This document shows, one piece after another, positions 34,349 through 46,364 of a stretch of 64,000 bases of DNA; positions within the stretch are counted from its first letter, which is position 1, and each line of letters opens with the position of its first letter. Below the pieces are notes generated by a model. That model was not told the DNA's origin and did not search any database. It saw nothing but the letters and a program-made list of their open reading frames with translations. The translations under genes and the position numbers were made by a program. This stretch comes from Dendrocalamus latiflorus (taxonomy: Eukaryota; Streptophyta; Magnoliopsida; Poales; Poaceae): contig CM029647.1 in NCBI GenBank assembly GCA_017311315.1, positions 11,382,577 through 11,446,576 on the forward strand. The letters run 5' to 3'.

Positions 34349-34718
34349 ATTGCGTTATATTCGTCTGTAAATTTATCCACTGTCGGTTTACAGCAATCAC
34401 AACCTTTTCTTTTCCGATCGTTTTATTTCCTGCGAATTCTTTGGCTTTTATCTGGGAGTGCTGTGCTGGGTGTCTAAGTGGTATGAACGGGGTGGAATCG
34501 TACTAGACTCTCGGTCTCTCTTTATTTCCATTTTTCGCAAAGCGACCGCGGCTCTCCTCTCCTCCCTCCATCGTCGGTTCCATTTTGTATTGTTGCCCAG
34601 GGCATTAGCATCTCCAGCTGTGCGTACTACGTATTGCTCGCTGTGAGGAAGCTGTATATATTTATGATTATCTTGAGCTTGTGCTATGTCACTGGGCTCT
34701 CCATTCTTAATTGGCTTA

Positions 34719-35005
34719 GGGGGTGATCAACTCGGCTTAAAAGCTCATGGCTTATGGCTGAAAACACTGTAGCTGATCGAAAAAAGCACTGTAGCTGACA
34801 GAGACTTATTTCGCATAATTAAATTTAAAAAATTTAAAAATAAAAAAAATTTGTTAGCCCATTACGTATAATACAAACAAATACGGGAAAAAAAAGAACC
34901 GGCAAAAAAGCTCAACAAAAAGCCAAAAATTCAGAAAAGACGAAACTTATGAATAGTGATAAATAAGCCATGAACACTGTAGCATAAGCCATGTTGATCA
35001 CAGTC
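34719..35005. mobile_element. Tourist-type MITE with TTA target duplication
   Basis: GGGGGTGATCAACTCGGCTT at the left pairs with GACTGTGATCAACATGGCTT, the opposite strand of the right end. TTA flanks both sides (34716-34718, 35006-35008). The 287-bp core is AT-rich. The GGGGGNNAT terminus is close to the left end of the PIF/Harbinger remnant at 24,291. Confidence 0.8.
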
Positions 35006-35173
35006 TTAGATACTTCATGCTACTACATGAATGGGAAGATGGTACGTACGTAGTAGTACAAGCTAGCTAGGTAATTGGAGTTGTACGCAATTCAATCGCC
35101 TAGTATCGACTTGGTCGATCGAGATACATTGTTCTTTTTCTGCTAATGGTGTGAACATATCATCGGTCGTACT

Positions 35174-36650
35174 CAGTAGCGGATTTGGACCCATGACAGC
35201 ATGGGCTTTAGCCTGGAGCATGAAAATATTGCTAGTGTATAGTCTAGATAATTTCAGTCCAATCCGAGATATAAATTATATAGTTTAGCTCATGTTATTT
35301 CTAATTCTCACCCTTCTTCCAACAAATGGAGCCCATTTCCTACGCAGGCCTCATCCCTCCCGCAGCCCAGCTTCTACGCAGGCATCATTTCCTCCAGTGC
35401 TCCAGCCCAAGCCCACGGACTCCAGCCAAATATGCTTGGCTCCTCTATAGATTCCCCTAGCGCCCCAGCCCCCTTCAACCCTAGCGCCATCTCTCTGGTC
35501 TCCCCATCTGGCCATTTCCCCGAGTTGACTCCCAGGTCCTAGCCGTCGGCGCTCGGGTCGTGCATCCTCAAGCGCCACGACACCACTGACGTACTCCGCC
35601 CTCCCCTCGCGCGCATCCTCAAGCGTCGTGTTGCCGTCGACGGCCTCCGCCCTCCCGTCGCTCGCTCGCGGCTCACTTGCTGGCTGGCGGCAAGGCCCCT
35701 CGGTGGCTTGGCCCCTCCCGTCAGGCTTCCGTGCTGGCCAGCGCGGCGGTGCCCTGTGGCAAGCCCCCTTGGGCCTCGGCGCCTCGGCCCCTTCCCTCAC
35801 GGCTCGCGACTCGCTTGCTGGGCTGCTGGCCATGGCCGATGCCCCGGCGGCAAGCCTCCTCGGCCCTCGTCCCCTCGGCCGCTCGGTGGCTCGGCCCCTC
35901 GCCCCCTCCCCTCACTGCTCAGGTAGTCAGGTGATCTTATAGCCACCCCCTTGTGTGTGACAGTGTGAGTATGATTGTATGAATCATGAATGCAAATATG
36001 CAATTGGTAATTTCGATCTTTGATCTCTCTGTGACTTAGTATGAATTTGACTATCTGAGTATTTGACTCAATGAATTGTGAATATGAAAATCAAAATTAT
36101 TTGAGTATGAATTATTTGATTTCATTTGTGAATCAGACATTAATGTTATTATAATTTGCTATATGTAGGACATTATGATAATCAGATTTAGAAAATTTAG
36201 AAACAAAGTATGAAGAGGACAAAGATGTTGTCATCCTATTTTTCAGTACAGACCAACCAATCCACTCTAGAAATAGTAGCATCTAGAGGTAGACACATTG
36301 AGCAAATTAATCCCCATGTTGTACTTAATCCAGAAGACATTGTTGGTGTCCGGGACTTCGAAAACCAATTGAGGAGTTAGATGTGGATATTAGGGATGCT
36401 GCTAGAAGGGAGTATTTGCAATTGGGTCCATGCCAACCAATTGGTCATAAATTTCCATGAAAAGAGTGTGAAAATCAAAAGAGGAGATTTCAAGAATCAT
36501 GGTTCAAAAGGTATTATTGGTTAGAATATAGCGTTGGTAAAGATTCATCATTTTGTTTTTACTGTTACATCTTTAAGCAACATAGAGCTAAAAATTATGG
36601 TATCCAATCCTTTACAAAGGTAGGATTATGTAATGGTGGCTGCTACCAAA
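35174..36650 (+). mobile_element. hAT element fragment with TTF-type zinc-finger transposase
   Basis: CAGTAGCGGATTTGGACCC at 35174 resembles the CAGTGGCGGA termini of the elements at 18557 and 33086. About 1 kb on, the transposase N-terminus begins. A GC-rich stretch (35,390-35,930) lies between them. The right end is missing, and sequence similar to an LTR begins near 36,740. Confidence 0.6.
36210..36640 (+). pseudogene. hAT transposase N-terminus with TTF-type zinc finger (remnant)
   Basis: ATG at 36210 opens MKRTKMLSSYF, then VVLNPEDIVG. After a frameshift near 36,360, RKPIEELDVDIRD and YLQLGPCQPIGHKFP follow, then a stop where a Trp or Gln is usual. RRFQESWFKRYYWLEYSVGK and SSFCFYCYIFKQHR give the C-x2-C part of the TTF-type zinc finger. 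This is the N-terminal DNA-binding region of the ZMYM/DUF4371-type hAT transposases. The catalytic core is absent. Confidence 0.75.
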
Positions 36651-36739
36651 AAGGATGAGGAAGTAGTTTATTCGACTCCTCTGATTGCAGTAGTTTATTC
36701 TACAATAATTTGTGCAACATGTATGCACTGATGAAACAC

Positions 36740-37074
36740 AAATCAAATCAAATCAAAATCCCATATTCCAAGAATTTTCACTTGGGCCGGTCTGACCGCT
36801 AACCATAGACCGGTTGAAGCATTGCGCAATTAGACTTCTCTGAAAAAAGCAACCGGTAAGCAACCCACGGTACTACTTGTCAGCGGTATGACCGCTGCGG
36901 CCATATCGCTCCTAGCAGTCTGACCGGCGCCATAACGGCAGTCAGACCGATTGTCTGAAAAATTCTGAAAACGATACAGACAACATACAATTTTTACAAA
37001 TTTAAATATTTACTTCACAAAACTTGTAATAGTTCATCATAATATTACTCTAGAACTTCTCACGTGATCCTTCA
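36740..37074 (-). mobile_element. LTR fragment related to the solo LTR at 46365-48205
   Basis: On the minus strand it starts TGAAGGATCACGTGAGAAG at 37074. Over about 70 bases it parallels the start of the 46365-48205 LTR (TGAAGGACCATGTGAAAGG). It contains repeated GACCG/CGGTC words (GGTCTGACCGC) typical of rice Gypsy LTR 5' regions. It is truncated, and no target duplication was found. Confidence 0.55.
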
Positions 37075-39710
37075 CTTATGCTTGCCGCAGGAAACCTATG
37101 CTTGCTCCCAACCGGAGATTGGTTGGACGGCATACATTGCATGAGGCGAGGGCGGACAACTGGAAACGACTTGTGGTCGTGAGCTGCTTCTGTTGGACAA
37201 AAGGGAGGGAAATCGAATTCCTCTTCCTTGCTTTGTTCGGGTTCGATCTAGGCAGGAGAACATTGATCTGCCCTAGGCAATGCTTGCGCGGGGCCCTCGC
37301 CTTTGGCCTTTCTGTTTGAGCCTTGAGGTGCATGGGGCCTGTGGAAGGTGCATGGGCAATGGCTAGCTTCGGGGAACATAAAAAAAAAAATTGCATTTTG
37401 CAACTTGAGCTAGAGGCGGTATGGCGGCCAGTTCCTATGGCAACGGATTCGTACCCTCTGTAGGTGTAGCTAGTTCCGAGTTCCGACAGTGTGATTGCTT
37501 TCTATGGAAACTGAACTTTAACTGTTACGGTCTTGGCCTGACACAGAAAACAAGTTATACGGGTACTATCTTGTAGTGCTACGCATAGAGCATCACGATC
37601 GTTCATGGAAACGTAGAGAAGTCAAAGTATGCAACGGGTGGGTCCAAATAGGTTTTAGCTTATTGGCTTTTGTATAGGGCTACAATAACTCTATTATAAA
37701 AGATGTGCTTTTTAATACGAGGTCCACTAGTCAATTGAAATATACAGTGTGTTAATTTTAGTTATATCGATCAAAATCGTATGTAACTATCTTCCTTTTT
37801 GTACTTTATTTCACAAACAACCAAAATTTAAAAGTCATGAGGCACAGCCTAAACAACCCACCCAACCTTCTTGCGAGAAGCAAATTGTCGTTTTCGTTTG
37901 CCGTCATCATTTTTGCATTTGCTTCCGGCCTGACGTTGTTCAGAGGCTTCATGTGCCCTTTCTTTCAAGACAGAAACGAATTCAAGGTCAATGTTAAAAA
38001 GAATTAATGAGATTTTTTTATTGGGTTTTGTTGAAACCGACGATAGCCCTAACACAAGAGAAAAATTATAGTAAACATAAAAGTACACAAGAGACACAAA
38101 AATTTGTTTATGAGGTTCGGTAATACATATGTTCTCGGGAGCCGCTTTGCAACGCCTCCATCCGTATAAGTAGTTTCTTATTACGATTAGAGTTACAAGA
38201 AATCAACGGTATATATTTATACTATGATTATATGTTTGTTTTGGATACCTAGTCTATACCACGGGGGCTTCGCTCCGCACACCTCCTGCCCACAATATTT
38301 CGTAACCAGATACAAATTGCATTTCTTTCTCATGTAGACTTCTATCCGGAAAAGCGACGTTCCGCTTTTCTAGACACAGCCCCTTCTGTTGTATATATGA
38401 GCCATACACAATAGGTTTGCTATTTGTAAGTTGTCTGAATTTTTGCTAACTCTAAGTTGATTTTCTTGGCCTTTGGTTTAGTTTTGAAATGTGCCCCTGT
38501 CAATAGATTGATCCAATGGTTCAAAAATGTGACATACTTAAAGAAAGCATACGTCAACAATAGAAAATAGACATTCCAAGCTAGTCAACAATAGAAAATA
38601 GACATTCCAAGCTAGTATTTAAACATGTATGGTAGATGTCTCATTTTCTAATTGTCCCTGATTTCTAAATTATATATTCTAATTACATCGTTGCCACAAT
38701 TATGTGCAATGTTGAGGGATCTTCTAGTTGTAGCTAGTTTCCTACTCTTGTCTTGAATACTAGCCACGTAGGTGTGGCGCAACGCCACGCCAGCCACCGT
38801 GTGGACCGAAGTAAAAGAGACGAAAATTCGCAGAAAAAAGAAAGCGCAGGGTTTTTTGGAAAAAATCAAGGGCCCTTTCGTAATAAAAGGAGAGTGCAGG
38901 GGTTTTTTTGCAAAAAAAATAAGGGCCTCTTCGGAAGAAATAAGGGTCTGTTCGTAATTTTGGAAACCCGCAGGGCGCTATCAAAAAAATTTTTTTAAAA
39001 AAACTTGCAGGGACCTTTTCGCGAGGAAAAAGGACCTTTACGTAATTTCTGAAAAATATGAGGAAATCACCTCTCCCGACCGTACGCCAAATTCCCCGCC
39101 ACGCGCCGGCCGGGGAACGCGGGCGGGGCGACGTGGGCGAGCGGGGTGCGGGGCATTCCCCCTGCCTTATGTCCGGTAGGATGCATGGAGATGATTTTCT
39201 AGGACTTGGAATACCCTACTAAGCTCTATGGCGCTACGGATTTATGCCTGGTAGGATTGAGATCCTATCTTCAATCACATATATCTTGTAGTAGTAGTAG
39301 CATTAGACACACTTCATGCGTATGGGTTGCGCCCATACGCGACTTACGTATGCATCTGCTTAATGCGCATGGCATACAGGAAAAAGTCCTTCGTTGTTTT
39401 CCTGAAAGTGTCACAGGGAGAAACTAGGCTCCAGGAAAGCAAAATGAGCAACTTTTTATAGTTTGATGTATCATTTTCTTAATCATCAGATGCATGGTGA
39501 AATGCAATACGGGCATGGAATTAGTAGCAGCATTCTACATATACGTAAGCAAATTAATACAGAACAATCTTTGTCTTCCTGGAATGAGCCTCTCTTTGGA
39601 TCAGAGCATGCAAGAGTACTAGTGTACTACTGCTATAGTAGTGTGTTAGAGCATGCAAGCAATTGGAAACGGTAAGCTCCAACACTTCCGGAGAAAAATG
39701 GGAAGTTCCT
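37075..39710. other. intergenic, repeat fragments only
   Basis: No gene is recognised. At about 38,110 TTTATGAGGTTCGG and at 38,262 CACGGGGGCTTCGCTCCGC look like LTR-derived debris. From 38,830 to 39,060 degenerate CAGGGNCCTTTTCG / AAGGGCC words alternate with A/T runs. Confidence 0.45.
38553..38614. repeat. perfect 31-bp tandem duplication
   Basis: GTCAACAATAGAAAATAGAC continuing to CATTCCAAGCTA occurs twice head to tail with no differences. It is a recent slippage or repair event in non-genic sequence. Confidence 0.9.
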
Positions 39711-40872
39711 TGTTGGGAAATCTAGGTCTAGATCTACAAGTCCAGCATATTAATGAACACCTTCCACTTAGTCTATAAATAGAGAGTTTTCATTGTCATC
39801 ACTTGTACCTTTGTGGAAGAAAAAAAGGAATAAAGAAAGGAGCTTCCCTCTTATATCTTGTGTTCAATCTTATTATTGTATTGCATTCTTCTGTATTTTG
39901 ATCCACCCCTTTTGCATAGGAGGAATCGATCGGATTGGGCTCTCCAGCGGCAGTTCCTTTACACGTCATCAGCACAATCACTCTAGTGGATCGAAGGTAA
40001 TCGTCGAGCACTCTACATTGAATTGTGCATTGCTATCTAGATCACTTTAACTTTCGCAAAAATTTTGCTTTCTAGATTATTTTTTCTATAGTGCAAATCT
40101 GTTCTAAATTTACCGCGAGCAAACTTGAAGTCGCCGGCCAAGCCGATCAGTAGATTTATGCAAAAGAGTAGATGTTAATTGCACTGTAGATTGAAAAAAC
40201 GCACGCGCACTGCTAGTACGCACCGCACACAGTCCTGCCGCCCGCATGCACTGGCCCGAAGCCACATCGGCCAACAGTTGGGTCGGCCCGTTGCTGCGTC
40301 GGACCGTCACTCCCGTGCGTTGCCGCTCTCAGGCATCGCCCACACACACCGCCTCCTGAGCGTTGCAGCCACTCAGAGAGCCGCTACTGCTTGGCCTCAC
40401 GCGCGTAGTCGCCGGCTCAGAGCCGCAAAGCAGTCGGCTGCGTCGACAACCGTGCCGTGCCGTCGTACCTCCCGCACAGGGTTGCGCCATTGAGCTGCGG
40501 CGGCCCTCGCCGCCCGAACACGGCCGAGCTACATGTCGTGCACCGGCCGAAGCCACGCTGCCTGTACGGGGTGACCGTCACTTGCATGCAGCCACGCTGA
40601 CCGTCGTGCCACCTGCACGCGGCCGCGCTGCTGTTCGGCCACCATCGGCATGGATGTATTGGTGTGCACCCTCCACTTAGTCTATAAATAAGGGGTCTCC
40701 ATTGTCATCATTTATATCTTCGTGGAAGAGAAAAAGCAATAAAGAAAACGGCTCTCCTCTTATATCTTGTGTTCAATGTATTACTGTATTGTATTATTAT
40801 GTGTTTCGATCCACCTTTTTTTGCTTCGGAGAAATCGATCAGACTGGACTCGTTAACAACGGTCCCTCAAGA
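39711..40872 (+). mobile_element. coding-poor LTR retrotransposon, copy 2 (plus orientation)
   Basis: The 5' LTR (39711-39963) starts TGTTGGGAAATC, has AGTCTATAAATAG as a TATA-like box at about 39,770, and ends CAGTTCCTTTACA. It is followed directly by CGTCATCAGCACAATC, a primer-site-like sequence. A second, 5'-truncated LTR lies at about 40659-40872 with the same CACTTAGTCTATAAATA, GGAATAAAGAAA-type and CTCTTATATCTTGTGTTCAA words. The 700-bp interior lacks pol and has a GC-rich patch (40,200-40,650) like that of the 31709-33077 copy. Small size and lack of genes fit a TRIM-like non-autonomous element. Confidence 0.7.
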
Positions 40873-41700
40873 GTTCTCACTGGTGTCTGAAGCATAAAAA
40901 ACTACATATTTGACTTGAAGTAGGACATTCCTCACAAAAAAGAAAACGAAGAAATGGAGGATATGCTTTGAGGAATGTGCAGACTACGAAATGTGTTGTG
41001 GAATCGAGAGATTGTTTCCTCAGAGGTGGTGGTCGCAGTCTACGCTCACAAACTTCAAAGCGCTTTGCTTTGCATCGCTTGCCACAGTAAACAACTCCAC
41101 TTGCCAGTTCCCTATTCGCCGGTTTGTCGTTTGTACACACTTTTTTTCAGCCTGGATAAGTGACTGGCTCCTTTTCCATTACTTCTTCCTCGAAGAGTTG
41201 GAACTTCCTTGGGCCGATTCTCTTGCATTCCATCTGCAAAGCTGATCATGTCGATCCATGGCATATCTCCAGAGGATCTACAACTTTACATTGCATAATG
41301 CATACTACTGTTACTTCTATATATGAATAGAAGGCAGAATGGGGAGGTTAGGAATAAATTCACATGTTATTGGCAAAACCCTATCTGAAATCAAGGCCGG
41401 CAATGTTTATCTCAGTACGTACGAGCGGGCCTAGCAATTAATTTTCCAGGCACGACGTCGAGAGCAAATGAATCTAAGCAGTGTGCATGTTGTGCGCACC
41501 GCACGATTGAATAGTGTTTGGTCGAGTAACTAGGCTGCACGGTACACCGGCCGGGAACGTACACCGCCTGGGCGCCTCAAAAACCCCACTTTTCCGAGCC
41601 ACGACCGTGCCCCATCGACAGTATAACACTTCCTGGTGGCACAGCGATCATGTGCACGCACACGATCGTCGCGCGCGGAACATGTGACCGCATGTGCATA

Positions 41701-42890
41701 TAGGGATGAAAATGAGATGGATATGGATGAATATTACTTATTCCATGTCTTATTTTATTTTATTTTTCGGATTTAGAGCCAAACACGGGCAAACCGAATA
41801 TGAATCCTTATTCAGGTTAGAAGCAAATATTGACTAAAGAAGTGATGATTGAAGAGTGACATACCCCCAATCATCATATTAATAACAAGGGTCTCACAAC
41901 CTCCAAATTATCGATGATAGATGCAACATTATTACTCGAATCAAATGTAAAGAAAGCTAATAGAGACTTCTATATACAATTACACCAGAGACTAAGAAAC
42001 AATATAAATTATCACCTTTCCTGGTGTAGCTATCCAATCTTTGTTATAGATTTATGCTTCTACCATCTCGGGTTCCAGGCGACCACGAAATGGATCAATG
42101 ACACGGCCACAAGCAGTAAACACAAATTCAGAAGCAACATTTGACACTTGCATTACCAACACGTCACGGGCAAGCAATGATAGAATAAGATATCCATCTT
42201 GCTAACTTTTCCACCATGATAGAATATCAAATTTTTTATTGGATTTAGTAAGCTTTAGCGGTGGTTCTACCATGTATTTATCCAAGTCATTTGTGTTACC
42301 ATGATCATGATCAGTCCCATGTTTGTCATACAAAAAATTTCACATTCAACATTTCCTTCTTCCATAAATCCATCTACATTTGGTTTTGAAGCAACACTAG
42401 GTGTAGCAATACTCTTTGAGTAAGAAGAAGCATTGGCATGATACAATTGCTTGACAACCTTAATGGATCCTTCTAGTTCAACTTGATATAGCATCTACCA
42501 TAAAACATTTTCATGTAAAATTCTATACACTTTTTCTTTCTCCTAGGGTCAAGAAAGCAAGCCACAATAAGAGCAATGTTTGACTTCTTCTAGTACTTTT
42601 CAAACTTAGCATTTATAGATAGTGTCATCTAACTAATAGTGGTCTCAGTGTTAGAACACCATTTATAAATCAAAAGCTTAATGTCACAAAAACTTTGATA
42701 AAATAAATTTATTGTTGGATATGAAGTGCCCAAAAAAAGCTCAATAACATCATGGAATTTCTTTAAGCACTTGCAAAAGTGTCAATGTCTTTTCCCATTC
42801 AGCAGGTGATAGAGTTAAATTTTCATACTTGCAGCATTCCATGCATGCAAGCCTCTCAAAAGCTTTCCTATAATATAGGGCATCCAACAA
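41701..42890 (-). pseudogene. Ac/RICESLEEPER-type hAT transposase remnant with terminus
   Basis: On the minus strand, about 42,700-42,530 reads like the DUF4413 segment (LFYQSFCDIKLLIYKW, MTLSINAKFEKYWKKSNIAL, ACFLDPRRKK). About 42,240-42,030 reads like the hAT C-terminal dimerisation domain (KFDILSWWKS, LARDVLVMQVSNVASEFVFT, CGRVIDPFR). Stops and frameshifts abound. TAGGGATGAAAATGAGATGG at 41701 is a hAT terminus of the TAGGGNTGAAAA type, so the element's 3' end lies there. The 5' end is not seen. The terminus resembles that of the 7171-7716 element. Confidence 0.75.
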
Positions 42891-42902
42891 CATGGTATAT
42901 GT

Positions 42903-43150
42903 GGCTTAAGGGATCGGACGGTGTTAGAGTGGCTTAAGTGCATCGGACGACGTTCGAGTGGCTTAAGAGCATCGGATGGCATACAAGTGTCTTAGGAGCA
43001 TCAGACGGCATACGAGTGGTTTTACTTAGGACTCAAAATGGTGTGGCCGAAGTTTCTCTCGATTACAAGGCTGTCGGAGGTTTCAAGTGGTGGAGCGGTC
43101 GGAGATTTCAAGCGGTGCAGCGGTCAAAGATTTCAAGCGGTGGGGCGGTT
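42903..43150. repeat. two short tandem arrays (about 30 bp and about 26 bp units)
   Basis: First, about four copies of GAGTGGCTTAAGNGCATCGGA followed by (C/T)GGCATAC. Then, from about 43,076, three copies of GAGATTTCAAGCGGTGNAGC followed by GGTC. Both are in frame with an open stretch (42938-43246) but show no known domain. Confidence 0.65.
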
Positions 43151-46100
43151 AGAGAATCCATAGTGAAAACAATAACTGACGACTATAGGTGGGTTCCTAG
43201 GGCCACGAGGATTCCATTTTTGGGCTCGAGAGTGACTGGAAGTTAGGCGAGTGTCGGCGGTGAGGTCACCTCTTCTCAGGACTTTTGAATAACATAGGGG
43301 TTAACAGCGGGTTAAGAGGACAATAGCATTAGTGTTTGGGTATCTCTAGGAGTAGGGGAGGTTTAGGGAAGTGGCAGCTCATGTCGTGGATTACCGAGTT
43401 GGGCAATCCACGGTGGTGGCCTTCAATCGGGTGGCAACGCTAGTCGCCTGGGTAATAGGGGGCTTGGGAAACTAGGGCTTTGCTTCGGGTGTGTTAGTAA
43501 GGGCATAAAGAAGTTGCAGGAGAAAGCAATTAAAATGTAATGGACTGAATAGCAATAATTGAAGATTGGCTTACTTTGGGGTCTTCCGATGATCGTTGGC
43601 GATGCTCCAGTCATGGGCTCAATTGGGGGTGTGTGGCTCACCTTGGGCACCTTTGATTCTAAATTGAGGGGCTCGGAGGTTTAAATAGGGCCAGTATGGT
43701 GGTTTGGTACAAGGGCTGGCTAAGGCGGCGGCGGCGTGTGGGAGGGGTCAGGATGGCACGGGAGAGCGCGGCGCGGCTGGCAGGGGAAAGGTACAAGCTG
43801 CCTCGGGCGTGGCATTGCGGTGGTCAAAAAGTGACGTGGTGTGACAGGTCGGCTATGAGAGAGTTGGGAACATAGAGAAGGTAGAGAGGACGACAAGGCG
43901 GTAGGGGTGAGATGGGTACGACACTTGGCCAAGTGAAGGTCACGGCATTAATGGGAGGGTGTACGACAGCTTGTGCTGGCGGCAAAGAGCTCTGAGGCGC
44001 CCGAATTTGCGGCGTGGTGTTGTTAGCCGTGAAACAGGGCAGGGAGAGTGGGAAGGCAATTGTCGGCAACTTTGACGCGTGGCAGGGGCATTTAAGAGGG
44101 TATCAGAGCGGGAAGGGCGAGATGGTACAGTCTCTGACCAATTGCAACGGTGTGGTAGCTGCAGAAGAAACGGGAAGGCGTGGGAGCAGAAGAATCGAGA
44201 CAACGGCGATATTTTCAGAGGATTAACAGTGCTCAAAGTGGTAGGGAGATCAAGGCATGGATGGCTGGGATAGGTGCGAATTTAAGCCAAGGATTCAAGA
44301 GAAATTAAAGTCAAATAAGAATTCAAATTATTTTTAAAATTCAGTTTTGTTTTGCCGGTCAGAGCCCCGAGGCGATATGGACGGTGCGGGTGCCGCTCGG
44401 CACGCGTGCACAGCTCGTGCCGCGTACACCGTCGTAGGTTGCGTTGCCGTTGGCGCGGCTCCCCTTGCAGGCCGAGGATGCTCGGGCTCGACAAATCTGT
44501 AGCTGTGGGCCTCGAAATAGTTTGACGTGATGAAACCGGGCTGGGCCTAAAAGATAGGCCGGAGTCCTTGTTGCTCCTTTTTATTTTGTGCCCGAGTCCC
44601 TGTTGGGCTTCGGCTTCTGTTGCAGTTCCTTCCGATAAGGCTTGCAACTCAGTTTACAATTTGTTCCAAGATAACGAGGGGTCTAGTCGAAGTCCAAACT
44701 CCAAACCCTCGTGGAGATCAATCAAATCAAATAGGTAAAATTAATGCTTGATAATTTTCTTCTGGGAAAAGACAATTGATGCAAAATAACACATTCGAAT
44801 TATTCCATTATATACAGCGTCTAGATCATTGTAGCAATCACCATCTGGAGTACACACAAGAGTGCTGAAACACGACCGTAGGCCAAAGCCAACCTAAGCT
44901 GAAGTAAAGTAATCCCATGGGATTAGTAAGAAGGATGTGTAATGTCGATACTCCCACACTGACAAGTGTGGACCATCACCGAAGGTCTCTATCACTTACT
45001 ACCATGGCACAGACAGTGACAGGATGGGTGAAAGCTTCGCACCGTTCTGCCCTAAAAGAAGCAGTGTTGCCTTGCATGGAAAAAGGAACACAGAAATTAA
45101 GGGAGCCATGAGCTAGCAGGTGACATATTTACTCACCACAGAATTAACTGTGCTATGGATTTTTTTTTAAGAAAAACATGTGCTATAGAGGTTGATTGGC
45201 ACAGCCAGAGTTCCACAATTGCTTCAACTATGGTCATGAACTGCTGCAACTACAATCGTGCATGTCCTTGAGTTCTAAGTTCTTGGTAGAAATCAAGTAA
45301 CTAGTAACAAATCATAAGTAGTGCCAACGATGCGAGACCCATGATCAGGGCAGGGATGAAAGTAGAAGGATTTGGTAGGACACCAGCTCGCTCGGCTGAT
45401 CAGGATGGGGAAGGTGACACTCGACGTGCGCGAAAGATGGCGCCCCGCGTGGCCACAAAACCGCTGGGATCCATGCACGCATGTGCGCGCGATCGAGCTA
45501 GTAGCTAGCCTGTGGATCGCGATGGAGTCATCCGATCTCGGTGAATCTTCCTCGAAGCTCCAATCCCCAAGCCCGTCTTTTCGAGTGGTCCTATGTACGA
45601 GCGACTCACCCAACGCCCCCCTCTATCCACCGGCTAAATCGCCCCACTAGCCACAGGAGAAGGACCTTTAAGCCCCACGTTCTTCGCAGAACCTTCAACG
45701 TCACCGGCATGGGCGTCTCTCTTATGGGAGAAACGTCGTCTCCGGACCGTCGGATAGAGGGTTAGTTTGGTGTTGTGGTTGGACCCCGGCTAGGTAGCTA
45801 GGAAGAAACCTTCTCTCTCCTTTCTTCGGTCACTCCTAATGTGGGCACGAGGAAGATATGGTTGTTAGATATACGGTGACATGGGAGATTGAGATGCCGT
45901 GTCCAAAAGATGGGGCTACTCTTTCCCAGGGTTTTCAAAATCGGTTTTAAAATTTTACTAGGGTCTGATGTTTCTGATCTTCGGAAAAATTCGGCCAAAA
46001 TTTGAATTCTTTGAAAGTTCAAACAAAAAAGATGAAAAAATGCAGTTTACAGGCTTCCAAAGGCTAGAGACCTTACCACCAAGCTATATGCACACATATG

Positions 46101-46364
46101 ATTTCAAACGGTTATGAATTTCCTTTATATTTAACAAAAATCATGCAAAGACAAATTTTTTGGATCGATACAAAATTTTACCGGGTGCCGATTTTCGGTT
46201 GATTATTGGACGGTTTGGCAAACCATGCTCTTTCCTCGTCGCCTGAATTTTGCTTGCATCGTACTACTGAAAATTTTCAGGTTGGAGGTTACGCAGATAA
46301 GTTTGGCTCCCATTGGGTTTGTCATCTCTGCCACCTAACTGGCTAGCTTGGCCATTTATGAAGA
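43151..46364. other. intergenic, no gene recognised
   Basis: Open frames on both strands at 43,420-44,650 and 45,290-45,770 lack domains. The sequence looks like old repeat or leader material but I cannot assign it. Confidence 0.45.
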
